A stretch of DNA of 64,000 nt from JADGRB01 sp036267635 (GTDB lineage: Bacteria; Myxococcota_A; Polyangia; Fen-1088), in NCBI GenBank assembly GCA_036267635.1, contig DATAVR010000012.1, forward strand, positions 46,013 through 110,012. The letters run 5' to 3'. Positions 9,059-17,518 of the stretch are shown here, piece by piece. Both the position numbers and the translations under genes were made by a program. The notes below the pieces were generated by a model. That model made no database searches and was not told the origin of the DNA. It worked only from the letters and a program-made list of their open reading frames with translations. Within the stretch, counting starts at the first letter, position 1. The number at the start of each line of letters is the position of its first letter.

Positions 9059-10066
9059 CTAACGAATGGCGAACGTCTCGTAGACCTCGGCGTTCCCGGA
9101 GCGCGTCGACGACAGCATCATGTAGCTGAGATCCGGGGAGAGACTGGAGTCGGAGTCGTAGGCGGTCGAGTCGACGTCGCCGAGCAGCACCGGCGTCTCG
9201 AACGCCTCGGAGATCGACTGCCGCGCCGACCAGTAGATGTCGCCCGCGCCCGACTTCATCGAGGTGAAGAAGATGACCAACCCGCCCTGAGCGATGAAGG
9301 GGTCGTATTCGTCGCTCGGGCTGTTGACGCCGGGGACCGGCTGCGGCGCCCCCCAGGCGCTGTCGACGTTCGGGCGCGAGGTCCAGTAGAGGTCATAGTT
9401 GGCGCCGCCAGCGCTGCCGGCCAGGTCGACGCGATCCGAGCTGAAGAACAGCATCGTCTCGGTGGCGTCGACAGCCGGGGCGAAGTCGGCGGCGCCGCTG
9501 GCCAGCTCCGGCACGGCCGCGGGCGCGCTCCAGGCCGCGGTGCGCGCGGCGCGGGTGGCCTGCCAGATTTGGGCGTACCCCTTGGCGCGGTCGGTGGCGA
9601 ACCAGATCGTGAGGCCGTCGAGCGAGATGCCGGGGCACCACTCGTCGTTGCCCGAGTTGAGCTCGGCGACGGCGGTGGGCGTCCCCCACGGATCGTCCGA
9701 CGAGGCCCGGCGCGAGGTCCAGATGTCCTTCGTTCCGGCGCGCGTCGACATGAAGTAAAGCTCGAGCAAGTCGCCGGTAAAGGTCGGATCTTCATCGATT
9801 GAGCTGGCGTCGGAGAGCGCCGCGACGAGGGTCGGCGTCTGGAAGTGCGGCGGTGTGGCCAGCGGGACGCCGCCCATGTCGGCGGCCGCGGCGCCGCCAC
9901 CATCGAGGAGCGTCCCCAGGAGGTCGTCGCGCCGGCTACAGGCCGGGCAGAGCGCCGACAGCGCCAACGACGCGAGCAGCAGGTGGCGCGCCCAACGGCG
10001 TGCCAGACGCCGCGCAACGACTGCACATTTGACCCGCGGCTTGACCTCCGCAACCAACTTCGACAT
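9059..10066 (-). CDS. PD40/WD40-like beta-propeller lipoprotein (TolB-like)
   Basis: A 335-residue protein. The chosen start at 10066 (MSKLVAEVKPRVK) lies in the short gap to the divergent sigma-factor gene; longer readings would run into that gene. A basic n-region is followed by LLLASLALSALCPAC, a lipobox with Cys43. The mature part consists of repeated PD40 blades, for example FAPAVDATETMLFFSSDR, DEYDPFIAQGGLVIFFTS and YDSDSSLSPDLSYMMLSS, i.e. x-D-G-x-x-I-x-F-x-S patterns spaced about 45-50 residues. Such propellers bind proteins or glycans in the periplasm or at the surface; no enzyme residues are evident. It is divergent to the ECF-type sigma operon (34 bp between starts), which may control it. 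Confidence 0.8.
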   Translation of the reverse strand: MSKLVAEVKPRVKCAVVARRLARRWARHLLLASLALSALCPACSRRDDLLGTLLDGGGAAAADMGGVPLATPPHFQTPTLVAALSDASSIDEDPTFTGDLLELYFMSTRAGTKDIWTSRRASSDDPWGTPTAVAELNSGNDEWCPGISLDGLTIWFATDRAKGYAQIWQATRAARTAAWSAPAAVPELASGAADFAPAVDATETMLFFSSDRVDLAGSAGGANYDLYWTSRPNVDSAWGAPQPVPGVNSPSDEYDPFIAQGGLVIFFTSMKSGAGDIYWSARQSISEAFETPVLLGDVDSTAYDSDSSLSPDLSYMMLSSTRSGNAEVYETFAIR

Positions 10067-10100
10067 CGTTGAAAGCGCAGTGTCGCGGTTCTCCAAGCAA

Positions 10101-10754
10101 ATGAACAGTGAGGAGGCGCAAGCGGCCGGCAGCGCCACGGCGTCCGGCGCCCTGGCGTCGTTGCACCCGCCGGACGATCTGCTGGGCGTGGCGCGCGCGG
10201 CAGGGCGCGGGGACTCCGACGCGGCGGCGACGCTGGTGTCGGAGCTGGGCGGCGGGATGCTGCGGGTGGTGCGCAAGGTGATGGGCCACCAGCACCCCGA
10301 CGTCGACGACGTCACGCAGGACGCGGTGCTGGCGCTGCTGGGATCGCTGGAGACTTTTCGGGGCGCCTGCAGCGTCGAGTACTTCGCGCGGCGGATCGCG
10401 CTGCTGACCGCGCTCGGCGCGCGCCGGCGCGCCAAGGTCCGTCAGCGCGAGGCCGAGGCCGAGGGGGGCGCGATCGACGAATTCCCCGGCGACGAGCTCT
10501 CGCCGCTGGCGACGACGGTCGCCAGCCGACGTCGCGTTCTCGTGCGGCGGCTCCTCGACGATCTCCCCGAGGTGATCGCCGAGGCGCTCGCGCTGCACTT
10601 CATCCTCGACCACACCGTCGAGGAGATCGCGGAGGCCGCCGCGGTTCCCGCCAACACCGTCTGGAGCCGGCTGCGGCTCGGCAAGCTGGCGTTGCGCCGC
10701 AAGCTCGAACAGGACGCGCCGCTTGCCGAGATGCTTCGGGGGACGAGCCGATGA
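10101..10754 (+). CDS. RNA polymerase sigma factor, sigma-70/ECF family
   Basis: A 217-residue protein. Region 2 (about residues 25-110) has DVDDVTQDAVLALLGSLETF and YFARRIALLTALGARRRAK; region 4 (about 145-205) has LPEVIAEALALHFILDHTVEEIAEAAAVPANTVWSRL split across a helix-turn-helix. ATG at 10101 was chosen because it leaves room for the divergent lipoprotein; an in-frame GTG at 10080 is possible. The stop overlaps the next gene by ATGA. The downstream zinc-finger membrane protein is the obvious anti-sigma factor, so release probably follows an envelope signal. The target promoters are unknown. Confidence 0.88.
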   Translation: MNSEEAQAAGSATASGALASLHPPDDLLGVARAAGRGDSDAAATLVSELGGGMLRVVRKVMGHQHPDVDDVTQDAVLALLGSLETFRGACSVEYFARRIALLTALGARRRAKVRQREAEAEGGAIDEFPGDELSPLATTVASRRRVLVRRLLDDLPEVIAEALALHFILDHTVEEIAEAAAVPANTVWSRLRLGKLALRRKLEQDAPLAEMLRGTSR

Positions 10755-11653
10755 CGGGCGACGACTGCCGGAGCGAGCTGCTGGTGACCGCGCGGCGCGG
10801 ACGGCTTTCGGACGCCGGGCGCCTCGCGCTCGACGCGCACCTCGGCGCCTGTGCCTCCTGCCGGCTGTCGTACGACGTCAGCGCCGATTTCGACGCGGCC
10901 GACGTGGTCGATCTGCACGACGGGGCGCGCATCCGGGCGCTGGCCGATCGGGCCCGCCGTCGCGGCGGCCGGAGCGGGCGGGCGCCTGTCTCGCTACGCG
11001 CGGTCGGTGCCGCCGCGGCGCTGGTCATCTTCTGCGGCTCGGCCAGCGCCGCCGTCTGGTGGTGGCACCGGCCTGCGCCGTCACCAACCGCCGCCGCGCG
11101 TCCCTCGAGCGCTCCGCAGCCGGAGAGCACGGTGAAGCGCCTTCGCGGCACGGCGGTAGCCGTCGTGACGTCCGTGGCACCGCAGACCGCGGCGTCTCGT
11201 TCGCCGGAGGCGCCTGCCCGCCCACGCACAGCCCGGGCGGCTTCGCGCGCGGCCGTCGAGACGGTCCCCGCCGGTCCAGCGGCTGCGGCTTCGATCCTGC
11301 GGCAGGCGACGGAGGCGCGGCAGCGCGGGGAGCGGGCGCGGGCGGCCGAGCTCTACCACCGGCTGCAGCGGGAATTTCCGGCCTCGGCCGAGGCGGCGCT
11401 GTCGGCCATCCCGCTCGGCGGGTTGCTGCTCGACGACGGGCTCCCGCGGGCGGCGCTGACCGAATTCGACGGCTATTTGACCAGGGCGCGCGGCGGGGCG
11501 CTGATCCCGGAGGCGCTGTACGGGCGGGCGCGGGCGCTGGCGCGCCTCGGCGACCGCGCCGAAGAGCGCCGGACCTGGATGCGTCTCTGCGCCGATTTTC
11601 CCGACAGCGCCTACGCGCCGCTCGGACGTCACCGGCTCGCCGAGATCGAGTGA
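10751..11653 (+). CDS. Anti-sigma factor-like membrane protein, zinc finger plus TPR
   Basis: A 300-residue protein overlapping the sigma gene by 4 bases. The N-terminal cytoplasmic part has a zf-HC2-type motif, His30-x3-Cys34-x2-Cys37 in LDAHLGACASC. One membrane helix spans about 83-105. The periplasmic part is Pro/Ser/Ala-rich, then forms TPR-like helices from about 180 (ARAAELYHRLQREFP, PRAALTEFDGYLTRARGG, PEALYGRARALARLGDRAEE). The design (cytosolic zinc finger, single helix, periplasmic TPR) fits a transmembrane anti-sigma factor that senses an envelope partner. That partner may be the next gene, which overlaps this one by GTGA. Confidence 0.8.
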   Translation: MTGDDCRSELLVTARRGRLSDAGRLALDAHLGACASCRLSYDVSADFDAADVVDLHDGARIRALADRARRRGGRSGRAPVSLRAVGAAAALVIFCGSASAAVWWWHRPAPSPTAAARPSSAPQPESTVKRLRGTAVAVVTSVAPQTAASRSPEAPARPRTARAASRAAVETVPAGPAAAASILRQATEARQRGERARAAELYHRLQREFPASAEAALSAIPLGGLLLDDGLPRAALTEFDGYLTRARGGALIPEALYGRARALARLGDRAEERRTWMRLCADFPDSAYAPLGRHRLAEIE

Positions 11654-12795
11654 GCGGGCGGCAGCGGGGGGTTGGACGCGTGCGCGCGGCCGCGTGGGCC
11701 TTCTCCTTTGTCGTGGCGCTGGGGTCGCCGATCGTGGCCGTCGCACAACCGGCGCCGCCGTCTGCCGCCGCGGCGCCGTCGATCGAGATCTTCGTGGTGG
11801 CCGGGCCCGAGGTCTACGATCGGCTGCGGGCGTTGCTCGATCGCCGGCTCTCGGCGCTGGGGGCGACGAGCTGGTCGCGCGCGGAAGAGGTCGCGCCCGG
11901 CGACGTCCTCGCTACGTCGCCGAGTCACGCGCTGCGCTGCTGGATCGATCTCAGCGACAGGCGGCGCGCCCGTCTCACCTTCGCCGCCCGCTCGGGCGAG
12001 CGGTTCCTGGTGCGCGACTTCGAGCTGTCGGGCGATCTCGACGAGATCGATCGCGCGGCGCTGGCCGAGGTGATCGAGCTGTCGATCGGCGCGTTGCTCG
12101 AGGATGAGCGCGCCGGCCTCTCGCGCGGCGAGACGCAAGCCTTGCTGGCGCGCCGTGCGGCGCGCGCGCCGGCCGCGCCCGTCGCGGCCGGTCCGGCGCC
12201 GCCGCTGCCGACGGGCGGACAGTCGCCGCTGCTCGACGCCCCGGCGCCCGTCCTCCGCGAGCCACGCCTCGATTTCGGCGTCTTCTACGCCGCGCAGGCG
12301 GTCGCCGCCGGGCTGCCGATCGACAACGGGCCCGGTCTTTCGCTGGCGATCTCCCAGCAGGGCTCGAGCCTATTCGGTCGAGCGATCGTCTCGGCCGGCT
12401 GGCTGACCGTCCAGTACCTCTTGCCCGAGACGGTCAGCGGCACGGCGGCGCGCGTCGGGCTCGAGGGGGTCGCCGCGCGCTTGGGAGTCGAGATCGGTTC
12501 GCGCCGCTGGCGTCTCCGCGTCGGTGCCGGTTGGGACTTCGTCCACGTGTCGCCTGAAGCGGAGAGCGCCGCGCTGGCGCTGGTCGCTTCGCACTGGAGC
12601 ACGACTCTGTCTTTGCAGGGCGCGGCTCGCGCCGCCGTCGCCCGGTTGGGAGGCGCGCGACTCTGGGTCAACGTCCTCGCCGACCTGCTGCCGACGGCGG
12701 TCGACTACGGCGTCGCGGCCGGCGGCAGCTTCCAGACGGTGTTCTCTCCCTGGCGCGTTCGCCCCGGGATCGCCCTGGAAGTGACGTTTCGCTAG
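11650..12795 (+). CDS. Secreted envelope protein of the sigma operon
   Basis: A 381-residue protein with GTG start overlapping the upstream stop (GTGA). A basic start followed by AAAWAFSFVVALGSPIVAVAQ is a signal peptide. Residues about 45-175 form a mixed alpha/beta domain, then there is a Pro/Ala linker near 180-205. The last about 170 residues alternate polar and apolar residues (LDFGVFYAAQAV, LFGRAIVSAGWLTVQYLL, RLRVGAGWDFVHV, PGIALEVTFR), as in a small outer-membrane barrel. I do not recognise a named family. Its position third in a coupled sigma/anti-sigma operon suggests it is the sensor input or effector of that regulon. Confidence 0.65.
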   Translation: MSGRQRGVGRVRAAAWAFSFVVALGSPIVAVAQPAPPSAAAAPSIEIFVVAGPEVYDRLRALLDRRLSALGATSWSRAEEVAPGDVLATSPSHALRCWIDLSDRRRARLTFAARSGERFLVRDFELSGDLDEIDRAALAEVIELSIGALLEDERAGLSRGETQALLARRAARAPAAPVAAGPAPPLPTGGQSPLLDAPAPVLREPRLDFGVFYAAQAVAAGLPIDNGPGLSLAISQQGSSLFGRAIVSAGWLTVQYLLPETVSGTAARVGLEGVAARLGVEIGSRRWRLRVGAGWDFVHVSPEAESAALALVASHWSTTLSLQGAARAAVARLGGARLWVNVLADLLPTAVDYGVAAGGSFQTVFSPWRVRPGIALEVTFR

Positions 12796-12853
12796 CCCGA
12801 GCTGGAATCGCCAGCCGCGTCATGAGGGAGGCACCCCGAACCGGGCTCGCCCG

Positions 12854-12912
12854 TAACTAATGGAATTCCCAAATAAATATTTTCCTTACCTGTGGTGATT
12901 CGTATTGATTGA
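12854..12912. promoter_or_regulatory. AT-rich intergenic segment, probable promoter
   Basis: This stretch between the sigma operon and the next plus-strand gene is strikingly AT-rich for the window (taactaatggaattcc, then aaataaatattttcc). It is preceded by a short CGGGC/GCCCG stem at 12842-12853 that may end the upstream transcript. A TTGATT at 12905-12910 is a possible -35; the best -10 candidate downstream is weak. It is probably the promoter of the coiled-coil gene at 12963. Confidence 0.35.
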
Positions 12913-12962
12913 ACCTACCGCGCGCGTACTCTTTGGGCTGGCAGTCCGTCCGGGAGGTCGAT

Positions 12963-13814
12963 ATGCGCGGGACGTCGTTCATTGCGGTGGGGGTGGTGGT
13001 GGTCGTCTCGGCGGCTGCATCGCGCGCGTTCGCTCGCAAACCGATGTCGGAGGAGGCGCAACGCCGGGTGCTCCTCGAGCAGCTCGCGGCGGCGTCGGCG
13101 GAGATCGCGCCGCAGGAAAGGACTGACGGCGATCTGATGTACGCGGCGATGCGCCAGTGGCGCGGTGAACCGCGCGGGAGCGCGGCGGTCGACAAGGCGC
13201 TCGCGCAGTCGAAGTCGGACATCCGCCACGACCGCAAGCAGCTGGAGGAGCGGGTCCGCTCGATGTTCTGGCGCGACCCGTTCTCGAGCGAGGTGGTCCC
13301 GGTCCGGAAGCAGGACCGCGATCTGTTGCAGGACCACGCGGCACGGATCGCGCGGGGCCATGGCGATGCGGGCGACGACGAGCTTTCCCGCGTGCGGGCC
13401 GATCTCACCGCGGCCCGGGCCGAGAACGCGCGTTTGCGGACCGAGCTGGCGCAGGTGCAAGGGGAGGGAAGCACGTCGGGCGGCGACGCCGACGCGCAGG
13501 CCGAGTGCGTCGCCCCGAGCCACCACCTTCGCGTCGGCCGACCCGACGGCAGCGGGCACTCTCACCGCGGCGGCGGCTATCTGGAGGCCTTGAACTCGTC
13601 CTCGCCGGTGCACCACCGTCGGTCCGGAGCTCCGAAGCGCACGCGGCAGCCGAGCATCCCCAGCGCCCCCGCTGGGCCGCCGGCTGCGCCCGCGGAGGCG
13701 GTCACCGGTCCACCCGCCGGCTGGCACAGCAGCGACCCGCGCGGAATCATCATCGTCCCGATCGAAGCGCCGGTCCCGATCCACGCCGACAAGCCGTCCG
13801 CCCGCGCGCACTGA
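12963..13814 (+). CDS. Secreted or membrane-anchored coiled-coil protein, unknown function
   Basis: A 283-residue protein. The start at 12963 was chosen over an in-frame ATG at 12909 because gggaggtcgat precedes it as a good ribosome site. Residues 1-25 are a signal or anchor (MRGTSFIAVGVVVVVSAAASRAFA). Residues about 60-185 are highly charged and helical, with a likely coiled coil near 145-178 (ELSRVRADLTAARAENARL). The C-terminal 90 residues are His/Gly/Pro-rich and probably disordered. No enzyme motif is seen. It stands alone between the AT-rich promoter and the convergent mod operon. Confidence 0.6.
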   Translation: MRGTSFIAVGVVVVVSAAASRAFARKPMSEEAQRRVLLEQLAAASAEIAPQERTDGDLMYAAMRQWRGEPRGSAAVDKALAQSKSDIRHDRKQLEERVRSMFWRDPFSSEVVPVRKQDRDLLQDHAARIARGHGDAGDDELSRVRADLTAARAENARLRTELAQVQGEGSTSGGDADAQAECVAPSHHLRVGRPDGSGHSHRGGGYLEALNSSSPVHHRRSGAPKRTRQPSIPSAPAGPPAAPAEAVTGPPAGWHSSDPRGIIIVPIEAPVPIHADKPSARAH

Positions 13815-13850
13815 CGCGCGCGCGCATTGGCGCCGGGGCCCTCCGGCATT

Positions 13851-14573
13851 TCACCGGCCGGCGCCCGAGACGAGCTGCCGTACGAATTCGGTCGCCGGGT
13901 GTGCCGCCAGCTCGGAGAGACGGCCGCGCTGTACGACGGCGCCGGCTTCCAGCACGACGACGTCACCGTCGAGGGCTTCGACGTCGGCGCGATCGTGCGT
14001 CACGACCACCGTCGGCAGCGCCCAGGCGCGCAGGCGCTCGCCGAGGAGGCGCCGCGTGTCGCGCCGGATGGAGACGTCGAGCGCGGCGAGCGGCTCGTCG
14101 AGCAGCAGCGCACGCGGCCGCGACGCGAGCGCGCGGGCCAGCGCCACCCGCTGGGTCTCGCCGCCCGAGAGCGCCTCGGGACGCCGCGCCGCCAGCGTCT
14201 CGGCGTCGAGCTGGCGCAACGCTTCGCGCGCCGCCTGCAGGCGCTCCGCCCGAGAGCGCGCCGCGATCCCGTAAGCGACGTTCGAGAGCACGTCGAGGTG
14301 GGGGAAGAGGGCATAGCGCTGGGGAAGGAAACCGATCCGTCGCCCTTCGACGGGGACGTCGATGCCGCGGCCGGCGTCGTAGAGCGCCGCGCCGTCGAGC
14401 ATGACGTGTCCGCGCCGGGGTCGGCTGGCGCCCAGGATCATCATGAGCGTCCGGGTCTTCCCCGCGCCGTTTGGGCCGACGATCACCAGCGGCACCTCGG
14501 TCGCCCGGAAGGCGACGTCGATCGCCAGCGCACCGGCAGTGCCGTGCAGGTCGACATCGAGCACGGTGGTCAT
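13851..14573 (-). CDS. modC: Molybdate ABC transporter ATP-binding protein ModC
   Basis: A 240-residue ABC ATPase, last gene of modABC, overlapping modB by 4 bases. Walker A is GPNGAGKT (about residue 35), the signature is LSGGETQRVALARAL, Walker B is ALLLDEPLAALD and the H-loop is VVVTHD. Typical ModC proteins are about 350 residues and end in a TOBE/Mop molybdate-binding domain; this one stops after the ATPase core and lacks it, so feedback inhibition through that domain is probably absent. The molybdate assignment comes mainly from modA and modB next to it. Confidence 0.87.
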   Translation of the reverse strand: MTTVLDVDLHGTAGALAIDVAFRATEVPLVIVGPNGAGKTRTLMMILGASRPRRGHVMLDGAALYDAGRGIDVPVEGRRIGFLPQRYALFPHLDVLSNVAYGIAARSRAERLQAAREALRQLDAETLAARRPEALSGGETQRVALARALASRPRALLLDEPLAALDVSIRRDTRRLLGERLRAWALPTVVVTHDRADVEALDGDVVVLEAGAVVQRGRLSELAAHPATEFVRQLVSGAGR

Positions 14574-15397
14574 CGCCGGACTCCCGCGCGGATCGCCACC
14601 AAGAGCGCGAAGGCGACCACCACCAGCAAGAGCGACAGGCTCTGCGCGGTGCGGAGGTCCGATTCCAGCGCGGCGTAGATCGCCAGCGGCAGCGTCTGGG
14701 TCCGCCCGCTCATGTTGCCGGCGAACATCAGGGTGGCGCCGAATTCGCCGAGCGCGCGCGCCCAGCTCATCGCCGCGCCGCCGGCCAGGCTGGGCCAGGA
14801 GATGGGGACGGCCACGGTGGCGAGGAGGCGCGGGCGGGAGGCGCCGAGCGTGCGCGCCACCAGGAGGAGGTCGGGATCGAGCCGCCGAAAGGCCGCCACC
14901 GCCGCCTGCACGTAGAAGGGCGCCGCCACGAAGATCTGCGCGAAGATCACCGCCGCGCGGCTGAACGGCAGGCCGATTCCGGCGGCCGCCAGGGCCGGGC
15001 CGAGCAGCCCCCGGCGACCGAACGCCAGCAGCAGCGCCACGCCCGCCACCGCAGGGGGCAAGACCACCGGCAGCTCGACGATGGTCTCGAGGATGCGCCA
15101 GGGGCGGGTCGACCGCCGGGCGATCACCCAGGCGAGGGGCGTTCCGCAGACGAGGATCGCGAGCAGGCTGAGCGTCGTGGTGAGCAGGGTCAGGCGGAGC
15201 GCCGGGAAGACCAGCGGATCACGGAGCCCGGCCAGCAGCTCGCGGGGCGTCGCCGCGAAGACCAGCGCGGCGAGCGGGAGCGCGACCAGCAGCAGCAGCA
15301 GACCCGACAGGAGGCCGATCGCAGCGGGCCAGAGGACCGTCCCCAGCGAGCGGCCGCCGGCCTCGGTGAACGGCGGGGCGTTCGCAGCGCCGTTCAC
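14570..15397 (-). CDS. modB: Molybdate ABC transporter permease ModB
   Basis: A 275-residue inner-membrane permease with about six helices. The coupling EAA loop is visible as RTLGASRPRLLATVAVPISW (about residues 185-205), and PVVLPPAVAGVALLLAFG near 135 is typical of the ModB/CysT family. It overlaps modA (ATGA) and modC by 4 bases each, so the three are one translational unit. It forms the channel for the ModC ATPase and receives molybdate from ModA. Confidence 0.9.
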   Translation of the reverse strand: MNGAANAPPFTEAGGRSLGTVLWPAAIGLLSGLLLLLVALPLAALVFAATPRELLAGLRDPLVFPALRLTLLTTTLSLLAILVCGTPLAWVIARRSTRPWRILETIVELPVVLPPAVAGVALLLAFGRRGLLGPALAAAGIGLPFSRAAVIFAQIFVAAPFYVQAAVAAFRRLDPDLLLVARTLGASRPRLLATVAVPISWPSLAGGAAMSWARALGEFGATLMFAGNMSGRTQTLPLAIYAALESDLRTAQSLSLLLVVVAFALLVAIRAGVRR

Positions 15398-16179
15398 CGA
15401 ACGGGACAGGGGACGAACCCCGCCTCGCGCAGCGCCGCGACGCCGGCGGGCGAGCGGACGAGATCGACGAAGGCATGCGCGAGGGAGGGGTGGGGGGCCG
15501 CCTTGAGCACGGCGATCGGATAGGCGGCCGTCACGTTGAGCTCGGGGGGAATCTCCACCACCGCCAGCTTCCCCTTGGCGGCCCGCACGTCGCTGCGGTA
15601 GACGACGCCCGCGTCGGCCTCGCCGAGGACGATCTTGGCCAGCACCTGACGGACGTTCGCCTCGCGGGAGACGATCCGGGCCTGCACGCGCGCCGCGAAA
15701 TCGGGGCCGTACTTGGCCGCGGCCTTCTGGAGCACCTGGGCGGTGTAGGCGCCGATCGGGACCTCGGGGGCGCCGACCACGATCCGCTCCGCGCGCGGGA
15801 GATCGGCGAACGTCTTCAGCGTGGCGGCCAGGCCGCTGCGGACGGCGACGACCGGTTCGTTGCAGGCGAACAGCGCCGGCTCCACGGCCAACCCGGCGCT
15901 CCGGAGCGCGTTCATGTGTCGCTCGTCGGCCGAGGCGAAGAGATCGGCGGGCGCGCCCTGTTCGATCTGCGCGCGCAGCTCTTGACTGCCGGCCGCGTTG
16001 GCAATCACGTGCGCGCCCGGGTGCTCTTTCTCGAACCGCGCGGAGATCGCGGTGAACGCCTCCTTGAGCGACGCGGCTTCGAACACCAGCAGATCGCCGG
16101 GCGGCGCCTTGGCCGAGACCGCGGCCGCGGCGCCGAGGGTGAGACAGAGCGCGATCGCGCGGGTCGTGGTCCGCAGCAT
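15394..16179 (-). CDS. modA: Molybdate-binding periplasmic protein ModA
   Basis: A 261-residue protein with signal peptide MLRTTTRAIALCLTLGAAAAVSA. The fold and hallmarks of ModA are present: LLVFEAASLKEAF (oxyanion-binding Ser/Ala loop), IANAAGSQELRAQIEQGAPADLFASAD, and VGVVYRSDV-type sequence near 185. It begins 9 bases after the stop of a histidine kinase gene, so the kinase and modABC can share a transcript, which is unusual. AGGGGA lies just before its ATG. Confidence 0.9.
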   Translation of the reverse strand: MLRTTTRAIALCLTLGAAAAVSAKAPPGDLLVFEAASLKEAFTAISARFEKEHPGAHVIANAAGSQELRAQIEQGAPADLFASADERHMNALRSAGLAVEPALFACNEPVVAVRSGLAATLKTFADLPRAERIVVGAPEVPIGAYTAQVLQKAAAKYGPDFAARVQARIVSREANVRQVLAKIVLGEADAGVVYRSDVRAAKGKLAVVEIPPELNVTAAYPIAVLKAAPHPSLAHAFVDLVRSPAGVAALREAGFVPCPVR

Positions 16180-16188
16180 TCCCCTGTT

Positions 16189-17436
16189 TTACCCCGAGGC
16201 GGCGGCGGGAGGGGCGTCGAGCTCGACGTCGATCGCCGTCCCGGCCCCGGGGGTGGAGGTCAGCTTGAATCGGCCGCCGCGGGCCCGGACTCGCTCGCGC
16301 ATCCCGACGATCCCCAGGTGGCCGTGCGCCGCGGCTTCGTCGAGCATCGCGGGATCGAAGCCGCGGCCGTCGTCCCGGATCGACAGCGCGACGCGGCTGC
16401 CCGAATGGACGAAGCAGACCTCGACCCGGCGGGCGGAGGCGTGGCGGAGCGCGTTGGTGATCGACTCCTGCACCACGCGAAAGCAGGCGATCTCGGTGTC
16501 GGGCGGCAGCCGGACCGCCGCGCCATGATTCGGTTCGTCGGCTCGAAGCGCGATCTCCAGCCCAGAGACCGCCGCCTGCCCATCGAGGTAGACGCGCAGC
16601 GCGGAGACCAGGCCCACCTCGTCGAGCAGCGGGGGGCGCAGATCGACGGAGATCCTGCGAACTCGCGAGAGCAGCTCGTCGACCAGGGCGACCGGCTCCA
16701 TGCGGGGGTCGTGGACCGCCTGCAGCTCAGACCCCTGCTGGCCGAGCTGCAGGCGCAGCTTGAGCGCGGTCAACGTCTGACCGAGCTCGTCGTGCAGCTC
16801 GCGCGAAAGGAACCGGCGCTCCTCTTCCTTGGTCGCCTCGAGCTGTCGGTGCAGCTGGCCAAGGCGCTCGTAGGCGATCCGGACCGCGCGCGCGTTGGCC
16901 TCGACGTGGCGAATGACGAAGTCGATCACCGTCATCAACAACAGGGAGAGCAATGAGGAGGTGGCCCCCATCCGGATCCAGTTGCGCAGGCGATAGGGAT
17001 CGGTGTCGGCCACGGTCAGCGTCAAGAGATGGCGCGAGGCCAGAAAGCCGATGCCGAAGTAAGCGGTCGCGGTGATGGCGATGATCGCCAAGCCGATCCG
17101 GCGGCTGGCGCAGATGAGCCCGAGGACGGAGAACGTCGCCAGCGAGACGCTGAGCCCGGCGGTGAGACCGATCCGCCCCAGGAGGAGGATGCAGGTGCTG
17201 CAAGCGATGGCCAGCATCAGCAGAGAACGCGCCACGAGCGATCCGCGCAGGAAGCGACAGAGCGGGAGCAAGACGGCGACCGCGATCAGCACCAGGTCGT
17301 CGAACCAGGCGCGCGTCCCCGATCGGAACACGAACGTCACCACGACCACCGGCGGAGCGATCAGCGCGGCCGTGGTCAGCATCCCCAGCCGAACGTTCTC
17401 CCTCCAGGCGTCGGGCGTCGGGCTGGTGGCGGCCAT
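16189..17436 (-). CDS. Sensor histidine kinase, NarX/HisKA_3 type, six-helix sensor
   Basis: A 415-residue protein. About six membrane helices lie in residues 18-175. A short coiled linker follows, then HisKA_3 with His215 in FLSRELHDELGQTLTALKL, then an HATPase domain with ITNALRHASA (N box), IRDDGRGFDP (G1) and GHLGIVGMRERV (G2). The absence of a periplasmic loop suggests sensing within the membrane. The likely partner is the NarL-type regulator starting 82 bp away in the opposite direction. Downstream on the same strand, only 9 bp away, is modA. Confidence 0.88.
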   Translation of the reverse strand: MAATSPTPDAWRENVRLGMLTTAALIAPPVVVVTFVFRSGTRAWFDDLVLIAVAVLLPLCRFLRGSLVARSLLMLAIACSTCILLLGRIGLTAGLSVSLATFSVLGLICASRRIGLAIIAITATAYFGIGFLASRHLLTLTVADTDPYRLRNWIRMGATSSLLSLLLMTVIDFVIRHVEANARAVRIAYERLGQLHRQLEATKEEERRFLSRELHDELGQTLTALKLRLQLGQQGSELQAVHDPRMEPVALVDELLSRVRRISVDLRPPLLDEVGLVSALRVYLDGQAAVSGLEIALRADEPNHGAAVRLPPDTEIACFRVVQESITNALRHASARRVEVCFVHSGSRVALSIRDDGRGFDPAMLDEAAAHGHLGIVGMRERVRARGGRFKLTSTPGAGTAIDVELDAPPAAASG

Positions 17437-17518
17437 CTCTACCCTGTCGACTCTACCTCTGAACCCCAGGCGACGAAGAACCCCCGGCGTTTGGGTGTAT
17501 GCTGAAAGAGGCTTCGGG

